Source of the DNA: Didymella arachidicola
Taxonomy: Eukaryota; Ascomycota; Dothideomycetes; Pleosporales; Didymellaceae
Reading direction: 5' to 3'
Length of the DNA: 64,000 nucleotides
Assembly: GCA_016630955.3 (NCBI GenBank)
Contig: CM049989.1
Location: forward strand, 620,001 to 684,000
Shown here: positions 56,579-64,000 of the stretch, piece after piece
Position numbering within the stretch: the first letter of the stretch is position 1
How the letters are laid out: each line of letters starts with the position of its first letter
Made by a program: the position numbers and the translations under genes
The notes under the pieces: model-generated
What the model was told of the DNA's origin: nothing
What the model saw: the letters and a program-made list of their open reading frames with translations, nothing else
Database searches by the model: none

Positions 56579-58868
56579 ATGGCTGGACTCACGCCTTCTC
56601 CAGACATTAGTCCCGTGTCAGCAGCAACCACCAATGGTCTGTTCCCGCGAGACTCCTTCTGCCTTAATCTTTCCGCTCTACCGGACGCCAGCAGCTTCAT
56701 GCTCAAGTCTGCGCTGCGCTCTCCCCATCTTCTCGAGTCTCCGAATGGCCTGTTCTTTGGCGGTGGTGGTCTGAACGCTTACCGGAAGCGCCCCCGCAAC
56801 ATGTCTCAGTCGTCCGGTACCGATCGTGAGATGTCCACGAACAGCACCCCGCCCGCAACGAGCCAAGCAGGAAGCACCGCGCTCACGACTATCAATTCGA
56901 ATGGCACAAGCAGCGAACCACGGTCATCAAACAAGAAACGTCCTAGCACCGACACGATCGATTACCCCAGGAGACGCGCGACTATCGCGGTACTGCAGCT
57001 TGCTTCTTTGTGACCGTTCAATGCTGACAATTGTAGTGCGAAATTTGCCGTTCCAGGAAGTCACGCTGCGACGGCACAAGGCCAAAGTGCAGGCTTTGCA
57101 CCGAACTCAATGCAGAATGCATTTACCGGGAGCCGGGTATTAAGCTGGACGCTGGCGACAAGCTGATTCTGGAGCATCTCAACCGCATTGAATGTCTTCT
57201 GCAGACGAGCCTCACAAGCACGTTCTCATTAGCAACACACTCTCCAACCACCAGTAATGCTACGAGCGAGGACTTTCTCGGCCGCAGCAACGGCCACATG
57301 CCTAATCTAGGTATGGTTCAGCCAATCAACGGCATTGGTACATGGACCAACCACCCATCCAATATCTCAACCATGCCAAAGACGCACAATACTGCAGCTT
57401 TGAATCTTTTGTCATCCCCTATGATCCGGGAGCTGGTCTCTCGTCCATATGACCCCAAGATCTTGCTCCAGCTGGAGATGAGCCGCGAACCAGTCAGCCT
57501 TGGAACCTCACGCGGCTTGGATCTGTCGAACACCGGCCAGTATGTACAGGCGTACTTCGAACGCGTGAACGTATTCTACGCCTGTGTTAATCCATATACG
57601 TGGAGCACCTACTACCAGACAGCACTTGCTCAAGGATTCCGCGGAGGTCCGGAGAGCTGTATAGTGCTCCTGGTGCTGGCACTCGGCCATGCTGGAAGCA
57701 CTGGTAGCATAACATTACAAAATCCCGAGAAGGAGCCACCCGGCCTGCCGTATTTCGCTGCAGCATGGGAACTGCTTCCAAGTGTGATGACCAGGAACAA
57801 CATGGTGGCGGCCCAATGCCAGATCCTGGCTGCTGCTTACCTGGTCTACCTGGTCCGCCCCGTGGAAGCATGGAACGTTTTGTCAGGGGCTAGCATGAAG
57901 CTGCAATTACTCTTGAGCGCCCCTGGCAGAGTCTCGCCGGCCGAGGAAGAGTTGGGCAGGAGAGTCTATTGGAATGCAGTGATGATCGAAAGGTAAGCTG
58001 TCTGGTGCTATGACAACGATTTTGTGCTCACATTGTATAGCGACCTACTCGCTGAACTTGATCTTCCCCACTCCGGCATTTCGCAGTTCGAGGAAGGCTT
58101 CTCACTGCCCACCGGCTTCGAGGACATGGGCACCGAAGCAGTAGGTCGAGATGAGCTATGGTATTTCCTGGCAGAGATTGCCCTACGGAGATTGCTGAAC
58201 CGAGTGAGCTCCATGCTCTATATCCGAACTACGCCGTACTCGAAAGGACCGGCTGCCACCTCGATCGCTCAGCTGGACCCGCTCGTCGTGGAACTTGACT
58301 TCCAGTTGAACCAGTGGTATGCAGGTCTGCCACCAGCGATGCAGTTCCCGCTCGATCGTGTGCCCCTACAGAACCCCGTACAGACAGTGCTGAGACTTCG
58401 GTATTTTGCTTGCCGCACCATCATCTTCCGACCATACGTCCTGCTCGTCTTGCAAGATGAGAGTCTTGCGCTGGATTCAAGCGTTCAGGACAATTGCCAC
58501 AAGTGCTTGGAGGCGTGTGTCCGTCAGCTTGAGTACATCACCGCGCACCACGCAGGCCACCTGCCCTACCTGTTCCAAGGCGCGCTCTCGTAAGATGACG
58601 TTGCAATTCGAATTCTGAACTCCGCTAACACAGCTCCAGCATTGTCTCGCAGACCCTGCTCATTATGGGCGCAACTATGACGCAATCGCTTTCTCAGCTC
58701 CTGCCTCCCCCAGCAACCATGGACGATATTATCAACAACGTTGTGTTGGAGATGGAACGCTATGCGCACCTTGCCCCGAGTATTCGCCTCTCCGCTGAGC
58801 TTGTCCGCGAAGCCGAAGGCAAGCGCCAAATGTGGCTCCGAACTGCTGGCCTCAAATTCGATGCCTGA
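56579..58868 (+). CDS. Zn2Cys6 transcription factor with internal zinc cluster
   Basis: Join 56579..56989, 57037..57992, 58041..58589, 58640..58868; 714 aa. Introns of 47, 48 and 50 bp keep phase. The first 137 residues are Ser/Thr/Pro-rich and end in a basic stretch (DYPRRRATIA). The zinc cluster (CEICRSRKSRCDGTRPKCRL, then CTELNAEC) starts exactly at exon 2. It is followed by a linker helix (KLDAGDKLILEHLNRIECLL) and the fungal TF domain (YVQAYFERVNVFYACVNPYT, IVLLVLALGHAG, PVEAWNVLSGASMKLQLLLS, FACRTIIFRPYVLLVLQD). Nuclear regulator with unknown targets. The ATG at 56579 is the only methionine codon preceding this frame; upstream extension relies on GTG. Confidence 0.87.
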
Positions 58869-60199
58869 AATTGCCAGTAGAAATTAAGGAGCCAAGTTGG
58901 TCCATACATAACGCGAGAATCATCATGAGGCCAATTTCAACACTGAGGGATCAAACGACCGTCTTTGACATCCATGGCTATATGCCCAACGGCGATTATC
59001 ATATAGCCGAGTCGACTGGCATTGTGTCAAGGAACATTGCGCCCTTGACTGAGGTCTGAGACCCTTGAAATCCCACCGAGCCCGTCATGCCCTCTTGTCA
59101 CGTCTACTGGCTTTAGGGGAGGACGCATAGAACTTTCTACTTTGAAAGAAGTGTGCTCCGCCAGGTCTCCACTTGGTACCTGACGGGCAATATCGTCCAC
59201 GATGATGTGTGGACGGCAAACCCCACCGGGTAATACGACACGCATCGAAGCATGAGGTCATCTCCGATCGCACAACATGGTCTGAATAGAAGGCCTTAGG
59301 TCGAGTAATGCACCTGCAGCATTATGAAGGTCGCGCAGTCAGGTACGGCGACATAGCAGCGTTAGTGTGATGTTAGGAACGTAGCAGATGTAGTGGACAG
59401 GAAGCCAAGGTCGCTCCGTGCATAACTTGAGAACAATGATACCCATTCAGAAAGTACCCACATTGCAAAGCCACGATTGGCTGTTACACATATTCCACTT
59501 CCACTTCAACAGGTCTGACTCTGTGGCATGGACATCTCCGTTGCGGGAGTGTCAAATCCCGGCCCTACCCTGCGCTCTCATCAGAGCGACCCATTAGTGT
59601 CGGCCCCTCCGCACGACAACGTCTCACTCCAGCACCATGCTCTGGCGATACGCTCGGAAGCACACTGCCCAAGACAGCGTGGCCTGTGACACCTAACACT
59701 GGCCCAGGATCGGCTCTGCACATCTCCCTGGCGGCCTGCCCCGGACTGCCCCAGCCTGTGGGCCCGGTTAAATACCGATCAATACGGGGTGCATGCAGCA
59801 CGCCACTGCACCCTCTCAGCGTTGTTCGGCGTGGCAGACACGCTTTTCGTAATATATCGATATTGGGTTCGACTGAGGCGTCAGTTGGGGCGAGGGGTCG
59901 CCTTGTCCGACTGTGCAGCGTAGGAAGATTTGCAATGCACGCGGCACTTTTGCGCATTTAACCTTGCCTTGCTTCTTGTGCGGCGGTGCCGCGGAGCTTG
60001 ACGTGGCTGTGACTGATGGAAAGAGTCATGTGATCCCACCCTCCTCATCTTGCAAGACTGTCAAGTCGGTGGTCTCGAGATTTTAGAGTGCGATGGCAAT
60101 GATGAAAGAGGTGGGGCATACGCGTGTCTAGCGCGTTTTATTGGTAGTACGGCACGCGTCTCCCGCTTTTGCCCACGCAAGCTTTGCCCACAAACAACT
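58869..60199. other. Intergenic, upstream of CHL1
   Basis: No gene seen. The last 80 bp hold two MCB-type boxes listed separately. Confidence 0.5.
60120..60159 (+). promoter_or_regulatory. Paired MCB-type boxes (ACGCGT) upstream of CHL1
   Basis: ACGCGT at 60120-60125 and 60154-60159, 80 and 46 bp upstream of the CHL1 start codon, with GCGCGTTTT between them. Same motif and similar spacing to the start as in front of RFA1. Confidence 0.55.
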
Positions 60200-62938
60200 A
60201 TGACGAACGACAATGTAGCCCGGGACTTCCACCATCCGTATGAGCCTTATGACATCCAGCAACAGTTCATGAATGCGGTCTATGATTGTTTGGAGGATGG
60301 CAAAGTCGGCATCTTTGAATCTCCAACCGGAACTGGCAAGTCATTAAGTATTATCTGCGGGTCATTGACTTGGCTACGCGACAATAAGCGCCGAACCTTC
60401 GAAGATGGCTTCGAGGCTGATGCAAAGGATAAAGACGATCCACCCTGGATGCTTGAGCATGCTCGAAAACAACGCAAGCAGGAAGCTTTCAGGCGCCGGC
60501 AGGAGCTCAACGAGCGTCTGGCACGGATTAAAGCTCGAGAGAAACGTGCCAGAGAGCGTGCATCTGGAGTCAATCAGGTCTACAAACGGCAGAGGATCCA
60601 TCTAGACGATGGCGAGGGAGACGATGAAGCACGATTCGCACTAGACGACTATGAGTCTGATCAAGAAAGCGCGAGTATCGCAAGTGCCGCCAACTTTGAC
60701 AACTCAGGCCTCTCTGCAGAGACTAAGGCATTGATGGACAAGCTTGGCTACATCACTGGTGAGACGAAAAATGAAGATGGACAAGCAATGGATGAGACAA
60801 AGATCTTCTTCTGTTCGCGAACACATTCGCAGCTGACACAATTCTCACACGAACTTTCGCGAGTCAAGATGCCTCCTTCTATAAAGATGGACGAAGACCT
60901 CAGCAATGACGAAGTTGATACCCTCACAGAAGACGTCAAACATCTGACTTTGGGGTCGAGGAAGAATCTCTGCATCAATCCAAAGGTCAGCCGCCTGGGC
61001 AATGCAACAGCTATCAACGAACGATGCTTGGAGTTGCAGCAAAGTATGTCGACTGAGAGTCGATGTTTCGCGATGCCCACGAAAGATAACGAAGCACTAC
61101 TGAACGATTTCCGAGACCATGCACTCGCGAAAATACGGGACATTGAGGATCTCGGCGTCCTTGGTAAAAAGCTTGGAGTCTGTCCTTACTACGCTTCAAG
61201 ACCGGCCACCAAGTGCTGCGAGGTATGAGCAGTTAGTTCCATTTACACAGCCCAGTGCTGATAATGCAGATTGTTACGTTACCATACCCGTTACTGCTGC
61301 AAAGCTCAGCGCGTGAGGCACTCGGGCTTTCTCTCAAGAATCACGTGGTAATAATAGACGAAGCACACAACCTGATGGATGCAATAGCGGGTATATATTC
61401 GGTGGCCGTGACCATGCCTCAGGTGCAACAGGCCCGAGGCCAGCTTACAGCATACCTACAGAAGTTCAGAAATCGGCTCAAGGGAAGAAATCGCGTCTAC
61501 GTTGCCCAGATTATCCGCATTCTCGACTCCATTATCTCGTATCTACAGTCGATCGCTTCAAATGCGAAAACGAGCGATGGCTTAGTCGACATGGTCTCTG
61601 TCATGTCTGGTAAAGGCATTGACCAGATTAACATCTTCAAGCTCAACACATATCTCCAAGAGAGCAAGTTGGCACGGAAGGTCGACGGATACACAGCATA
61701 TGCAGAAGGGAAAGAACAAGACAGCGCCTCCACAAAGCCCAAAGACGGAGCGACTCGCACTTCGCGGACCACAGTGCCCGTGCTGATGCACGTCCAGGCG
61801 TTCCTATTGTCGTTGATGAACCCTTCCGCTGAAGGTCGCTTCTTCTACTCGAAGGAAGACGGCAATGACCTAACATTGCGCTATATGCTTCTCGATCCCG
61901 CGTACCATTTCAAGGACATTGTTAAGGATGCAAGATCCGTGATCCTTGCAGGAGGAACCATGTCTCCGGTCTGTACCGCTCTCTCGTATATAAGGTTGTC
62001 ACTGACATGGCACAGATGAGCGATTATGAGCACCATCTTCTGCCGTATCTGGATCCAGGGAAAATTCAGACACTGTCGTGTGGTCACGTCATACCAGCGT
62101 CCAATCTACTTGCAGCACCCATTACAACTGCTTTGAACGGCATCGAATTCGACTTCACGTTTGAGGGCCGCAACAAGGAAAGCACTGTAAGTCCGCTGCT
62201 CCATTTGCCTTCAAATGACACTAAAATCCTTCACAGATTGCCAACTTGGGACAGGCGATCATAAGTATGGCTAGTAGTATTCCTGATGGCGTGGTTGTTT
62301 TCTTCCCAAGCTACACGTACCTGGATACATGCATTGCTTCGTGGAAACGTCTACCTGCTCAGCCTTCGAATACTACCTTCTGGGACCGTTTCACGCAAGT
62401 TAAACCAATTTTCCTAGAGCAGCGAAGCGACCAGTCGGCAAACAAGCCTGCCACATCAAAGGAGGCAGCTGTAGACTCTGTCTTGACCGCATACAGTGCA
62501 GCTGTTGCTTCAGGCAATGGCCGAGGCGCTCTTCTTTTCGCTGTTATCGGCGGAACTCTCTCGGAAGGCATCAATTTCAGCGATGCGTTGGGTCGTGGCG
62601 TCATTGTAGTTGGCCTGCCTTTCCCCAATCCGCACTCCGCCGAGTGGAAGGCGAAGATGCAATACATCACGTCGAAAGAGAACGCGAGAGGTGGAGACGG
62701 CAAGGCAGCAGCAAGAGACTACTATGAAAACGCTTGCATGCGCGCCGTCAATCAGTGTGTAGGCCGCGCGATACGACACAAGAGCGACTATGCAGCGATC
62801 ATGATGTTGGACAAGAGATATGGCGGTGAGCGCATTCAGACCAAGCTACCAAACTGGATCAGAAGTAGTCTGATGGCAAAGACTAGTGTAAAAGACATGG
62901 AGAGAGCACTGAGACAGTTCTTTGCAGTAGAAAGATGA
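60200..62938 (+). CDS. CHL1: CHL1/DDX11-type Fe-S DNA helicase
   Basis: Join 60200..61222, 61270..61968, 62016..62186, 62237..62938; 864 aa, near the usual size. Introns of 47, 47 and 50 bp. It shows Q-motif-like YEPYDIQQQFMNAVYDCLE, Walker A in ESPTGTGKSLSI, and a charged insertion (about 70-180) typical of CHL1. Motif Ia is FCSRTHSQLTQF. Fe-S cysteines lie in SRKNLCINP, NERCLEL, LGVCPYYASR and TKCCEIV. The DEAH box is VVIIDEAHNLMDAI. The C-terminal domain has VVFFPSYTYLDTC, GALLFAVIGGTLSEGINFSD and QCVGRAIRHKSDYAAIMMLD. CHL1 unwinds 5'-3' at forks and supports sister-chromatid cohesion. Start at the ATG 60200; longer reading relies on TTG. Confidence 0.94.
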
Positions 62939-63113
62939 GTGTGCTAGCTCAGATATGTTGAGCTTGGCTCAAGCTACATCCTCCGATAAGGAGCTGAACG
63001 CGATATATGGTTAGAGACAGGGATAGGCGACTTTGTGGCTGAAGTGCCCCGCTTATCCAGCTGCAAAGGACTCACTGTTTTACACTCCGCACAATCAGTG
63101 ATATTTTCAGAAC

Positions 63114-64000
63114 ATGTCCGCACTCTATCAACACATTCCAATCCTCGGTCCCCGGTCAATACGAGTACTTGAGCTCCAGCCAGCAGCAGATCCAGGAGCG
63201 CTGATATCCTGCAGACTGAGAAACATCTCCTTGGACGATTTCCCAGAATGGCACGCAAATTACACAGCGCTTTCGTATACTTGGGACAGCCAAAATCCGA
63301 GCTGCAAGATTGATTGCGATGGAGCCAACTTGCTCATCACCCCAAATTGCAATGCAGCCATTCGGCAATTGCGTAGCGCGACGAAAGTCGAGATCTTATG
63401 GATCGACAGTATTTGCATTGATCAGACACCGGAGGCTGTGGAGGAGCGCAACGCACAAGTTGCGTTGATGGGCAATATCTACAAGAGTGCTGCGCGAGTC
63501 GTTGTCTGGCTGGGGCCAAGCAATGAGCGTATTGAACGTGCATTGCGCCAGGTCATGGACATTGCGATGGTCACTCGGTCAGCCCCACAATCACTCGCAA
63601 ATCGAAGATTGATACAAGGAAGACTTCACGACTTCACACGCACTCTATCAGAGAGTAGGTCTTTGGAAGGCATGTCTAAGATTATATGGACTGATACGTC
63701 TAGGCGTACGATCAGCTTCAGAAGATCCACTCAGCCCATTGTTTGATTGCTCTTGGTTCTATCGCATGTGGACTGTGCAGGAAGTAACGCTCTCGGCATT
63801 CCAACGGACTTTCCTGCGCTGCGGCTCTCTGGAGATCCCATGGCCTGTGCTCATCATCGCCCTCGATGCGATGAGAGCGGTCCGGTACAAATGGGGCCGA
63901 TGGGAAGAAGCCACGAAGTTGCAGAAGCAGTTGACGATATACATGGTAGCACGTCGATATCCTGGCAGTAAAGCCATTATGGACGATAATCCCGGGAATG
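63114..64000 (+). CDS. HET-domain protein (heterokaryon incompatibility family), cut by window edge
   Basis: Join 63114..63654 + 63704..64000 and beyond (49-bp intron 63655-63703, GTAGGT donor). Block 1 of the HET domain is HANYTALSYTWDSQNP, block 2 is VEILWIDSICIDQTPEAVEE with ALMGNIYKSAARVVVWLG, and block 3 is DCSWFYRMWTVQEVTLSAF, spanning the domain in the right order. HET proteins take part in non-self recognition and programmed cell death between hyphae; many paralogs have no proven role. The remainder of the gene, which usually carries variable C-terminal modules, lies outside the window. About 278 codons are visible. Confidence 0.9.

Noticed and set aside
1..64000. CRISPR arrays, bacterial operons, rRNA genes, viral genes
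   Set aside because: None seen; the window is fungal nuclear DNA with spliced genes.

Overview
This window is nuclear DNA of a filamentous ascomycete (Pezizomycotina). Most genes carry one to four short introns of 46-60 bp with GT..AG ends and CTRAY-type branch sites. The families present are typical of that group: HET domain, Zn2Cys6 regulators, 2EXR, DUF3824, patatin-like lipase, an MSC2-type zinc transporter and Fot1/pogo transposons. Dothideomycetes is my best guess for the class, as an inference from family content only. Nothing looks bacterial, viral or organellar. All exon joins were worked out by hand from reading phase, splice signals and recalled family conservation.

Left third (1-16.3 kb), accessory-like. 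A truncated F-box gene, a GNAT acetyltransferase, an unresolved coding-like stretch (2.4-3.6 kb) and a Zn2Cys6 regulator (4.4-6.7 kb) are followed by two different Fot1/pogo-type DNA transposons. These stand back to back (6896-8995 and 8998-10799) and share a single TA. The first looks intact; the second has a one-base frameshift in its transposase. They interrupt an older reading frame. Then come a RAS2/RasB-type GTPase gene and 3 kb of GC-rich sequence without a recognisable gene.

Middle (16.3-40.1 kb), mostly conserved metabolic and cell-biology genes: a short-chain acyl-CoA synthetase, a patatin-like lipase, two unknown proteins, ALG1 (N-glycan mannosyltransferase) divergent from an MSC2-type zinc transporter, a DUF3824 protein, an AlkB-like dioxygenase with CUE and GRF modules divergent from PEX7, a broken 2EXR gene, one tRNA-Ser(AGA), and an MDR quinone reductase.

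Right third (40.7-64 kb), rich in replication and cell-cycle genes: RFA1 (ssDNA binding), SLD5 (GINS), CDC25 (mitotic phosphatase), POL5/MYBBP1A (rDNA and ribosome biogenesis) and CHL1 (Fe-S helicase for cohesion), with a dienelactone hydrolase, a second Zn2Cys6 regulator and a truncated HET-domain gene. The upstream regions of RFA1, SLD5 and CHL1 carry ACGCGT (MluI cell-cycle box) motifs, paired and close to the start codon in two of the three, suggesting shared G1/S control. A 90-bp TA-bounded foldback element lies between the hydrolase and SLD5.

I see no clearly new biological system. The most informative items are the transposon pair, the foldback element, the shared MCB-type motifs and a probable GC-AG intron in RFA1.
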